A stretch of 10,856 bases of DNA from an uncultured Plesiomonas sp. GTDB taxonomy: Bacteria; Pseudomonadota; Gammaproteobacteria; Enterobacterales; CAMTGL01. The notes beneath the pieces were generated by a model, which was not told the DNA's origin, did no database searches, and worked only from the letters and a program-made list of their open reading frames with translations. The stretch covers positions 1-10,856 of the forward strand of contig CAMTGL010000049.1 in the NCBI GenBank assembly GCA_947071955.1, read 5' to 3'. The stretch's first letter is position 1. Each line of letters opens with the position of its first letter. Shown here in pieces: positions 1-5,590 of the stretch. The translations under genes were made by a program, and so were the position numbers.

Positions 1-374
1 GGTGATGCACCAGGGCTAAGTAGCAGCTTGTCATAATGCTCAATATATTGCTCAACGGTCAGTTTATTATGCACGGTGATCTGCTTAGTATCTCGGTCAA
101 TACTCAGTACATTGTGCTGCACTCTGACATCAACATTAAATCGTCGTTTCAAGCTCTCGGGCGTTTGTAAAAGCAGTGATTGGCGTTCGGGGATATCGCC
201 CCCAATATGATAAGGTAACCCGCAGTTGGCAAATGAGATGTATTCACCGCGCTCAAAAACGATGATTTCAGCGTGCTCATTAACGCGCCGTGCTCGTGCG
301 GCAGCGGAAGCACCTCCGGCTACACCGCCAACAATTAGGATCTTAGGCCTGTTTTGTGCATCCATAGTAGACAT
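1..374 (-). CDS. CoA-disulfide reductase / NADH oxidase-type flavoprotein (N-terminal part)
   Basis: This gene runs leftward off the window, and about 124 N-terminal residues are visible. The protein opens with a Rossmann FAD-binding loop, GGVAGGASAAARARR at residues 16-30, followed by an acidic strand end (VFER, E41) and the motif SFANCGLPYH with a lone cysteine at C51. That single redox Cys in SFANCxLPY is the mark of CoA-disulfide reductases and related persulfide reductases or NADH oxidases, which use NAD(P)H and FAD to reduce CoA disulfide or CoA persulfide. The later segment YDKLLLSPGAS is the usual edge of the first FAD domain. Start: ATG at 374 with AGAGGTG just upstream; an in-frame ATG at 365 has worse spacing. 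Family members may carry a C-terminal rhodanese domain, which would lie outside the window. The family call is firm, but the exact substrate is not decided by this fragment. Confidence 0.85.
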   Translation of the reverse strand, partial: MSTMDAQNRPKILIVGGVAGGASAAARARRVNEHAEIIVFERGEYISFANCGLPYHIGGDIPERQSLLLQTPESLKRRFNVDVRVQHNVLSIDRDTKQITVHNKLTVEQYIEHYDKLLLSPGAS

Positions 375-494
375 AAAACACCTCTTAATTAAGATTCATT
401 TAATTTAGTGTTATCTAAAATAATAAGGTTAGCAAGTAAACAGCACTGAGCGTACTGATTTAATCAATTTTTATCAGCATACGGTGTTGGTTAT

Positions 495-521
495 AAAAAA
501 ACCGGATACGAGATCCGGTTT
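495..521 (-). terminator. Rho-independent terminator of tesB
   Basis: AAACCGGAT (499-507) and ATCCGGTTT (513-521) form a perfect 9-bp stem with a 5-base loop. Read on the minus strand the stem runs into seven Ts. It lies 39 bases after the tesB stop codon and separates tesB from the flavoprotein gene that follows on the same strand, so the two are probably separate transcription units. Confidence 0.88.
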
Positions 522-559
522 CAGGGTTTTGATAGGCAGTGATTAATCAGGGAAAAAAA

Positions 560-1420
560 TCATTTACGTTGGCGGATTAAACCCTCTTGTACGGTAGTGG
601 CAACCAATAGCCCATCACGCGTAAATACACTGCCGCGTACAAGGCCGCGTGCACCTGATGCCGACGGGCTTTCAACTGCATATAAAAGCCAATCATCCAT
701 ACGGAAAGGGCGGTGAAACCACATGGAGTGATCAATCGTTGCAACCTGCATATCGGCTTCCAAAAAACCTTTACCGTGCGGCTGTAACGCGGTGGGTAGG
801 AAGTTAAAGTCAGACGCGTAGGCCAGCAAATATTGGTGCACCCGCTGGTCATCAGGCATGCTACCGTTTGCTTTAAACCAGACATAACGTGTTGGTAGAT
901 CAACTTCCCCTTTTAGTGGGTTGCTAAATTTAACCGGACGCATCTCAATCGGGCGTTCGCACAGAAATTTCTCTTTTACCGAAGCGGGCAGAAGATGTGC
1001 CATCTTACGTGCAATATCTAATTCAGATTCTAGCGTTTCAGGTTGTGGAACAACCGGCATGGTATCTTGATGTTCAAAGCCCTCTTCATGAAGCTGGAAA
1101 GAGGCGGTGAGATAAAAAATAGGGCGACCATTTTGAATTGCGCTGACACGACGGGTACTGAAACTACGGCCTTCACGCAAAATTTCAACGTCGTACACAA
1201 TCGGCTTATGGCTATCACCGGGCAGTAAAAAATAGCTGTGAAAAGAGTGTACCGCCCGCTCAGGAGAGATAGTTTGCTTGGCCGCATGCAGAGCCTGACC
1301 AATAACCTGCCCGCCAAAGACTTGGCGAAGGCCTAAATCCTGACTTTGCCCCCGAAAAATACCCTCTTCAATTTTTTCCAAATGCAGGAGTTGCAGTAAT
1401 CCTGCCAATACATCGCTCAT
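560..1420 (-). CDS. tesB: Acyl-CoA thioesterase II (TesB)
   Basis: This cytoplasmic double-hotdog thioesterase hydrolyses a broad range of medium- and long-chain acyl-CoAs to free fatty acid and CoA. It is 286 residues, the same length as E. coli TesB, and aligns with it without gaps from memory, for example LEKIEEGIFRGQSQDLGLRQ at the N-terminus and IDHSMWFHRPF late in the protein. The known catalytic triad is kept: D204 in YASDFNF, T228 in VATIDHSMW and Q278 in TTVQEG. The start is ATG 1420, with GAGG six bases upstream on the minus strand. A strong terminator follows at 495-521. No partner gene is cotranscribed within view. In E. coli, tesB lies between amtB and ybaY, close to ffs; closeness to ffs is kept here but the other neighbours differ. 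Confidence 0.97.
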   Translation of the reverse strand: MSDVLAGLLQLLHLEKIEEGIFRGQSQDLGLRQVFGGQVIGQALHAAKQTISPERAVHSFHSYFLLPGDSHKPIVYDVEILREGRSFSTRRVSAIQNGRPIFYLTASFQLHEEGFEHQDTMPVVPQPETLESELDIARKMAHLLPASVKEKFLCERPIEMRPVKFSNPLKGEVDLPTRYVWFKANGSMPDDQRVHQYLLAYASDFNFLPTALQPHGKGFLEADMQVATIDHSMWFHRPFRMDDWLLYAVESPSASGARGLVRGSVFTRDGLLVATTVQEGLIRQRK

Positions 1421-1921
1421 GAATAACCTCGGAATACATCATCCGATGCTCTGTGGCACCGATTAATTACGTTTCTATTTTTGCGTGATACGCAGTGGAA
1501 TATCAGAAGCATAGCATTAACTGTGCGGTGGGCTAAAACCTCAGTATGAATCTGTCATTGTGTTATGACAGCGTGTATTTGGGTTTTCCCTTGAGAGAAA
1601 ACGTAAATGACACCACTGTGGCAATAAATCTTCCCCGTGAATTGACATAAGTAAGAGAATTGGCAGAACAAGGCGAGTGTGGTGTGCGTTTTTATAACGG
1701 TGATTTATCTGTGGTTGAAACTCGGTGTTAATGCTGAGTTTGATCTTCTCATAGGCAGAACCACCTATACTCAACATAATTCAACGTAGCGCTTTGTAGA
1801 AATCTGGTTTGATGTGGTGGTAAGTGTTAAAGCGTGGAGATATAACAGAGGTATATAAAAATAACAGAGATACAGAATACCGACCTATAACAGTGGTAAT
1901 ACATACAACAAGGAGGCATGT
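1421..1921. other. 500-base gene-free gap between divergent tesB and the membrane-protein gene
   Basis: This stretch should hold the promoters for tesB (-) and the 1922 gene (+), but neither shows a convincing sigma-70 match to me. A 7-bp dyad, CTGTCAT-N6-ATGACAG, lies at 1552-1571 without a T-run, so it looks more like an operator or RNA hairpin than a terminator. A minus-strand open frame of 78 codons (1541-1777) has no ribosome site, no recognisable motif and an odd composition, and I do not call it a gene. The last 80 bases hold the short direct repeats listed separately. Confidence 0.6.
1841..1903 (+). repeat. Three imperfect direct repeats upstream of the membrane-protein gene
   Basis: TATAACAGAGGTATA (1841-1855), AATAACAGAGATACA (1860-1874) and TATAACAGTGGTAATACA (1886-1903) share the core ATAACAGWGRTA. 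The cores start 19 and then 26 bases apart and end just before the ribosome-binding site of the 1922 gene. The position suggests sites for a regulator or features of the leader RNA. I recognise no known regulator motif. Confidence 0.5.
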
Positions 1922-2656
1922 ATGAGAGAGCGTGTTTTTACATTCGCCGCAGTGCTGTTTACGCTACTGGCTACGGTTTCAATGGCACACTCTGTAACAG
2001 ATCTGAATCTGGTATTATCGCTGCTGTTTGTGGTGTGGCTGCTTCCGCAATCAGGGGTGCGCGGTGCAGTTTTGGTGGCGGTGATTATGCTGTTTATGGC
2101 AATACTGCCGTTACAACCGCTCTGCCTGAGTGTGGCGACCTTGATGGCATACCCGATGCTGTCTATTTTATTTTCCCCGTCAGCCTCAAGTAACTTGCGA
2201 TTAGCCCTGTTTACTCCATGGATTGCGATGCCTAGTGCGGTTATGGTGCTGCAAAGTGAAGGAGCTATTGGTGGATCGGCATGGTTAACTTTTGGTCAGT
2301 TTTTGGCTGTGAGTACAATTGCGCTGTTGTGCCAAGGCTGGAGAGGGTTGAAAGGTAATACAACCGCGCTGTTGGTGGTGGCTATCCCTCTGAGTGTGTG
2401 GTTACCGATGCAGACACTGGCGGTGATGTCGGTTATTGGGGTTATTTCAGCGATTCAGATGTTGCAACAGCAACAGAGCAGGCAAATGTTATATCGTTTA
2501 ACTTGGTTACTGCCGACACTGCCATTTGCAGCATTGACGCTGTATCAGGTTGAGCATGTTTCGATGCCAATTTTAATGATGTGGCTAATTTTGCTACTCA
2601 TTGAATTAATGGGGGAATCTTTATTGGCTGATTCTGAGCAAGAAAACATCACCTGA
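1922..2656 (+). CDS. Polytopic inner-membrane protein of unknown function
   Basis: I do not recognise this family. The 244-residue protein is almost wholly hydrophobic, with about eight or nine likely membrane segments near residues 5-22, 27-43, 48-66, 68-86, 93-111, 120-138, 148-166, 168-181, 192-209 and 214-233 (two of these may form one hairpin or one longer helix). Charged residues are few and mostly in short loops such as QQQQSRQ (182-188) and the acidic tail ADSEQENIT. There is no nucleotide-binding or catalytic motif. The start is ATG 1922 because AGGAGG at 1911-1916 sits five bases before it; the ATG at 1918 is too close to the ribosome site and belongs to an overlapping shadow frame. 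The gene lies between tesB and ffs, where E. coli has ybaY and ybaZ, and resembles neither. A transporter, a permease subunit or an enzyme cofactor are all possible, and the sequence does not choose. Confidence 0.82.
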   Translation: MRERVFTFAAVLFTLLATVSMAHSVTDLNLVLSLLFVVWLLPQSGVRGAVLVAVIMLFMAILPLQPLCLSVATLMAYPMLSILFSPSASSNLRLALFTPWIAMPSAVMVLQSEGAIGGSAWLTFGQFLAVSTIALLCQGWRGLKGNTTALLVVAIPLSVWLPMQTLAVMSVIGVISAIQMLQQQQSRQMLYRLTWLLPTLPFAALTLYQVEHVSMPILMMWLILLLIELMGESLLADSEQENIT

Positions 2657-2668
2657 ACGGTTTAGCTA

Positions 2669-2697
2669 TTGCATTCTACGGCAGTATCCCTGATAAT
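2669..2697 (+). promoter_or_regulatory. Sigma-70 promoter of ffs with GC-rich discriminator
   Basis: TTGCAT (2669-2674), a 17-base spacer and GATAAT (2692-2697) form a good sigma-70 promoter. The bases after the -10 box read TGCCGCGC, a GC-rich discriminator of the kind found at stringently controlled stable-RNA promoters. The predicted start near 2704 would give a leader of about 34 bases before the mature 4.5S RNA. This fits the known processing of 4.5S precursor by RNase P. Confidence 0.6.
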
Positions 2698-2704
2698 TGC
2701 CGCG

Positions 2705-2728
2705 CTTTCACGGGATCACAAGTGAAAG
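2705..2728 (+). repeat. Leader dyad upstream of 4.5S RNA
   Basis: CTTTCAC (2705-2711) and GTGAAAG (2722-2728) are perfect complements separated by 10 bases. If transcription starts near 2704, this hairpin is the very 5' end of the 4.5S precursor and is removed with the leader. It has no following T-run, so it is not a good terminator for the gene before it. Confidence 0.5.
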
Positions 2729-2737
2729 TTTGTCAAT

Positions 2738-2851
2738 GGAGGCTCTATTGGTCCTCCCGCATTGATACTATGTCGACCTGGTCAGATCCGGAAGGAAGCA
2801 GCCAAGGCGTAGAAATCGAGTGCCGGGATGTGGCTGGTAGAGCCTCCACCC
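2738..2851 (+). ncRNA. ffs: 4.5S RNA of the signal recognition particle
   Basis: This is the RNA scaffold that binds Ffh to form the bacterial signal recognition particle, which targets inner-membrane proteins to FtsY and SecYEG. The apical Ffh-binding core is intact: TCCGGAAGGAAGCAGCCAAG with the GGAA tetraloop, and the partner strand GTGCCGGGATGTGGCTGG. The terminal helix is a perfect nine-pair match between GGAGGCTCT (2738-2746) and AGAGCCTCC (2839-2847). Length from GGAGG to the trailing ACCC is 114 bases, the E. coli size. The ends are placed by homology to the E. coli RNA, so they could be off by one or two bases. Changes from E. coli in the outer stem are compensated, as expected of a functional RNA. 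Confidence 0.96.
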
Positions 2852-2871
2852 GTTTCTGGGGTTGGTGTTTT
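2846..2871 (+). terminator. Probable terminator overlapping the 3' end of ffs
   Basis: CCACCC (2846-2851) can pair with GGGTTGG (2859-2865) with one bulged T, followed by TGTTTT. The stem is short and uses the last bases of the mature RNA, so it is a modest candidate. No better hairpin lies close downstream on this strand. Confidence 0.4.
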
Positions 2872-2976
2872 ATCCCTTCAAAAGTATTTTGTCTTCGGCT
2901 TTTTGCTTTGGCTTATATCCTCCATCCCATAAATAGATTAATTTTATATCTGTATTACTCAATAGCACAGCGTTAT

Positions 2977-3004
2977 AAAAAAGGGCACAGACTTCGCTGT
3001 ACCC
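2977..3004 (-). terminator. Rho-independent terminator of the GH1 gene
   Basis: On the minus strand GGGTACAG (3004-2997) pairs with CTGTGCCC (2990-2983) around a 6-base loop, with one mismatch, and then runs into six Ts (2982-2977). It is 86 bases beyond the stop codon of the glycosidase gene and is well formed. Between ffs and the GH1 gene nothing else is seen except the tandem repeat at 3020-3061. Confidence 0.75.
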
Positions 3005-3019
3005 CCGATAATGTCACTA

Positions 3020-3061
3020 TTCAATAAGATCAGCGAGCATTTCAATAAGATCAACGCGCAT
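3020..3061. repeat. 21-bp tandem duplication between ffs and the GH1 gene
   Basis: Two adjacent 21-base units (3020-3040 and 3041-3061) both begin TTCAATAAGATCA and end in CGMGCAT, differing at only two positions. They lie in the 3' untranslated region of the glycosidase gene, before its terminator. A third, shorter echo (CGCGCAT) follows at 3070-3076. It may be a simple slippage product. Confidence 0.75.
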
Positions 3062-3090
3062 CAACCGATACGCGCATATAGCTGCTCTGG

Positions 3091-4500
3091 TTATTCATCA
3101 AAACCATTTTTTGCAGCAACCTCAGCATACCAATAAGCTGATTTTTTCTTGTAACGCTGCTGTGTTTCCCGATCAATATACAAAAAGCCATAACGTTTTT
3201 TAAAGCCGTTGATCCACGAAAAGTTATCCATTAATGACCACATATAGTAACCGCGGACATTAATGCCATCATTTACAGCCTGATGAATGACTTTGAGGTG
3301 CTCGCGGACAAAATCAATACGGCCATCATCATCAACCGAACCGTCGGCATTAAGCTGATCTTGCATGCCGATACCGTTTTCGGTGACATAAACCGGAATG
3401 CCGGGGGCATACTCATGTGCTCGTTGTAGCAAGTCATACATTGCTTGCGGTGCAATTTCCCAGCCCCAGTCAGTGTATTTTCCGTGTGGATTTTTGACAA
3501 AACGAACCACTCCGGCAATAGAGAACTTGCAGTCATCACTGTTATTGCCTGAGTTGTTAATGTGGAACTCGGTATCGGTTGCATCGGCAGTGGCATAGTG
3601 CGGGTAATAGTAATTAACGCCGATAAAATCAATTTTTGTTTCGGCAATATCACGTAATTGCTGCTCATCCCATTCAGGCAGCAGATTATGTTGCTGATAA
3701 AAATCGACCACATCTTGCGGATAACGCCCTAGCAGAGCCGGATCAATAAACCAGCGGTTTAACATGCCGTCAGCTAAATGCGCCGCAGCAATATCTTCCG
3801 GTTTGTCGGTTGCCGGATACACGGTTGACATATTCAGCACCAAACCAATTTCACCACCGGTATTAAGCGCACGAAACAGTTTTACTGCACGCGCATGGGC
3901 CAGTACAAAATGGTGGGCAACTTGAATGGCGGCACGATAGTCATGCTTGCAGGGCGGATGCAGTGCGGTGACATAGCCATTGAGTGTCGTCCAGGCCGGC
4001 TCATTAAAGGTTGCCCAGCGTTTAACGCGATCGCCAAACAGGGTAAAGCAGGTTTTGGCAAAATGCAGGTAGGCATCAAGCGTTTTAGGATTTTCCCAGC
4101 CACCGTTATCGGCCAGCCATACCGGAAGATCCCAGTGGTAGAGCGTGACATTCGGTTCAATACCTTCTGCCAGCAGTGCATCAAACAGGTTGTTATAAAA
4201 CTCAACACCCTGTGGGTTAATCTGACCATCTTCTGTCGGTATTAGGCGTGGCCAGCTGATTGATAAACGGTAACCATTGTGGCCAATCTCTTTCATCAGG
4301 CGCACATCATCGCGGTAGCGATGGTAGTGATCGCAGGCTACATCAGGGTTGGCTTGTTGATAGATACGCTCTGGGTGCTCGTGGCAGAAAACATCCCACT
4401 GCGATAATCCGCGCCCCTCTTCACGAGCCGCGCCTTCAATTTGCAGCGCAGCGGTTGCCGAGCCCCAGATAAAGCCTTCAGGAAAGGTATAGGTTGTCAT
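3091..4500 (-). CDS. GH1 6-phospho-beta-glycosidase (glucosidase/galactosidase)
   Basis: This cytoplasmic family-1 glycoside hydrolase is 469 residues, a usual length, and complete. It begins with the GH1 N-terminal signature FPEGFIWGSATAALQIEGA. The acid/base is E167 in TFNEP and the nucleophile is E374 in VTENG, as in all retaining GH1 enzymes. The phosphate-binding set of phospho-glycosidases is present near the C-terminus in FSWINGFKKRYGF: S428, K435 and Y437, at the same numbering and spacing as in Lactococcus LacG, and W429 also matches LacG. Hence the likely substrate is a beta-glycoside phosphorylated at C6 during PTS uptake. W429 hints at 6-phospho-galactosides or mixed specificity. 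No PTS gene or regulator lies beside it. The start ATG 4500 is favoured by the family N-terminus, though the ribosome site (GGA eight bases upstream) is weak. Plain beta-glucosidase activity is the main alternative. Confidence 0.9.
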   Translation of the reverse strand: MTTYTFPEGFIWGSATAALQIEGAAREEGRGLSQWDVFCHEHPERIYQQANPDVACDHYHRYRDDVRLMKEIGHNGYRLSISWPRLIPTEDGQINPQGVEFYNNLFDALLAEGIEPNVTLYHWDLPVWLADNGGWENPKTLDAYLHFAKTCFTLFGDRVKRWATFNEPAWTTLNGYVTALHPPCKHDYRAAIQVAHHFVLAHARAVKLFRALNTGGEIGLVLNMSTVYPATDKPEDIAAAHLADGMLNRWFIDPALLGRYPQDVVDFYQQHNLLPEWDEQQLRDIAETKIDFIGVNYYYPHYATADATDTEFHINNSGNNSDDCKFSIAGVVRFVKNPHGKYTDWGWEIAPQAMYDLLQRAHEYAPGIPVYVTENGIGMQDQLNADGSVDDDGRIDFVREHLKVIHQAVNDGINVRGYYMWSLMDNFSWINGFKKRYGFLYIDRETQQRYKKKSAYWYAEVAAKNGFDE

Positions 4501-4619
4501 AGAGTTGTCCGGTTATCCGTTAAAATCGGTAAGGAAGCGATCAGTGTTTGGTTCGCGATATGTCGATGGCAATGTACAGAAAGAGGCTGATGCCATGTTT
4601 ATCCGCGTTATTTTGCGAA

Positions 4620-4681
4620 ATACTACTGAAGATTATTAGCTATCTCTTGCCTTTTTTCCTTTCATTATGATCGGTATCACA
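4620..4681 (-). promoter_or_regulatory. Probable CRP site and class I promoter of the GH1 gene
   Basis: On the minus strand TGTGATACCGATCATA (4681-4666) matches the CRP consensus TGTGA-N6-TCACA at nine of ten key bases. A -10 hexamer TAGTAT lies at 4625-4620 and would start transcription near 4613, about 61 bases from the CRP centre at 4673.5, the class I distance. The hexamer at the -35 place (AAGAGA) is poor, as expected if activation depends on CRP. Catabolite control suits a sugar hydrolase. The 5' leader would be about 110 bases. Confidence 0.5.
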
Positions 4682-4776
4682 TCCTGAACCAGAAGATTTT
4701 TTTGCAGAGTGAAGAAAAGAGGTGATGGTGATTTATCAGACAAAAATAATGATTCAAGGTGTCGTGAAACTAGTGA

Positions 4777-4806
4777 TTGCAAGTTTTTAGCGGCTGTTTA
4801 TTATAC
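4777..4806 (+). promoter_or_regulatory. Candidate promoter of the L,D-transpeptidase gene
   Basis: TTGCAA (4777-4782) is followed after 16 bases by TATTAT (4799-4804), or after 18 bases by TTATAC (4801-4806). It is the best sigma-70 match in the gap and lies about 130 bases before the start codon. Weak evidence, since only sequence similarity supports it. Confidence 0.35.
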
Positions 4807-4937
4807 GCTGAAAATCGGCCACTCATTAATGTTTACCCGCTCAACGTACAGGGGTTACTCTGTATTTGGGTGATGAACACCTATTGCTGTGCTGACGTCA
4901 TGTTGATCATTGTAAGTGACTTAAATAAGAGTAGATC

Positions 4938-5465
4938 ATGCGCCAGTTGTTTGTAGTACCAAAATTATGGTTGTGGGTATGTAGTATTGTGTTTTCAGGG
5001 GCTTTTTTTGCACCGCTTGCTTTAGCCAGTTTTGTGGAAGAGCCACCGAAAGCGGATTTAGTTGTGGTAAAAAAATCACAGTACCGTTTATCTCTTTTAC
5101 GTAATGGGAAGGAGATAAAAAGTTTTTGGATTGCACTCGGGGCAAATCCGGTTGGGCATAAAGTGATGCGTGGTGATAACCGAACACCCGAAGGGCGGTA
5201 TTTGCTCGACTATAAAAAAGATGATTCTCAGTACTACAAGGCGATTCATATCTCTTATCCCAATATCAATGATATTAAGCGTGCGCAGGCGAGTGGCGTA
5301 AATCCGGGCAATATGTTGATGATCCATGGTCAGCCGAATGCGGTTCAGAGTAGCAGTGTGCAGCGCTCTAACTGGACTAACGGTTGTATTGCGGTGCTTA
5401 ACCATGACATGGATGAAATATGGCGTTCAATTGAACCGGGAACGCCGATTGAGATCTATCCATAA
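4938..5465 (+). CDS. Exported L,D-transpeptidase (YkuD) family protein
   Basis: The 175-residue protein has a signal peptide (hydrophobic run at about residues 9-30, likely cut after LALA at 30) and then a single YkuD fold with no extra peptidoglycan-binding domain. The catalytic pieces are visible: IHG with H130, and WTNGCIAVLN with the nucleophile C150, 20 residues on. RTPEGRY (82-88) and YYKAIHISYPN (99-109) are typical of the short L,D-transpeptidase subfamily related to YafK/DpaA. Members act in the periplasm on the stem peptides of murein, making 3-3 cross-links or attaching or removing lipoprotein; which of these applies is not shown. There is no lipobox. Start at ATG 4938 gives the signal peptide, although the ribosome site AAGAG is modest. 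A terminator-like palindrome follows, so it is probably transcribed alone. Confidence 0.9.
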   Translation: MRQLFVVPKLWLWVCSIVFSGAFFAPLALASFVEEPPKADLVVVKKSQYRLSLLRNGKEIKSFWIALGANPVGHKVMRGDNRTPEGRYLLDYKKDDSQYYKAIHISYPNINDIKRAQASGVNPGNMLMIHGQPNAVQSSSVQRSNWTNGCIAVLNHDMDEIWRSIEPGTPIEIYP

Positions 5466-5480
5466 CAACATGTTTTTTTC

Positions 5481-5506
5481 TGCTATCGATAGCAATTTTT
5501 GTTGTT
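5481..5506 (+). terminator. Probable terminator after the L,D-transpeptidase gene
   Basis: TGCTATCGATAGCA (5481-5494) is a perfect palindrome that can fold into a five-pair stem with a TCGA loop, followed by ATTTTTGTTGTTTTT. AACAACA at 5464-5470 can also pair with TGTTGTT at 5500-5506, enclosing it. The stem is short, so termination may be partial. Confidence 0.5.
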
Positions 5507-5590
5507 TTTGAAATGCGGTAATTCCGATTAAAACAGTGTCAACAGCCATTTTGACTGATATTGGCATTAATCGATTACAGGAGTTACCGC

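Larger units (their letters stand above)
4501..4937. other. Divergent control region between the GH1 gene and the L,D-transpeptidase gene
   Basis: No gene is seen in these 437 bases. The region holds the probable CRP site and promoter of the GH1 gene on the minus strand (4620-4681), a candidate promoter for the rightward gene (4777-4806), and an isolated 8-bp palindrome TGACGTCA at 4893-4900. Short A- and T-runs give it a more AT-rich, bendable look than the coding flanks. Confidence 0.6.

Noticed and set aside
226..408. Plus-strand open frame of 60 codons
   Set aside because: It lies across the well-supported flavoprotein gene on the other strand and has no ribosome site or motif.
456..467. 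FNR-like TTGAT/ATCA dyad upstream of the flavoprotein gene
   Set aside because: The inner spacing is three bases instead of the four needed for TTGAT-N4-ATCAA, and the right half is incomplete.
1541..1777. Minus-strand open frame of 78 codons in the tesB gap
   Set aside because: No ribosome site, no signal or membrane pattern, and no recognisable sequence.
1918..2193. Overlapping plus-strand frame starting at ATG 1918
   Set aside because: The start is only one base after AGGAGG, and the frame is a shadow of the longer membrane-protein gene at 1922.
2722..3027. Plus-strand open frame of 101 codons
   Set aside because: It runs through the 4.5S RNA gene, and the sequence is explained by the RNA.
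4893..4900. TGACGTCA palindrome upstream of the L,D-transpeptidase gene
   Set aside because: A single 8-bp palindrome is not enough to name an operator, and no second copy is seen nearby.
5561..5590. Upstream start for sbp, adding ten residues
   Set aside because: It lacks a ribosome site and would bury the signal peptide; ATG 5591 has AGGAG at good spacing.
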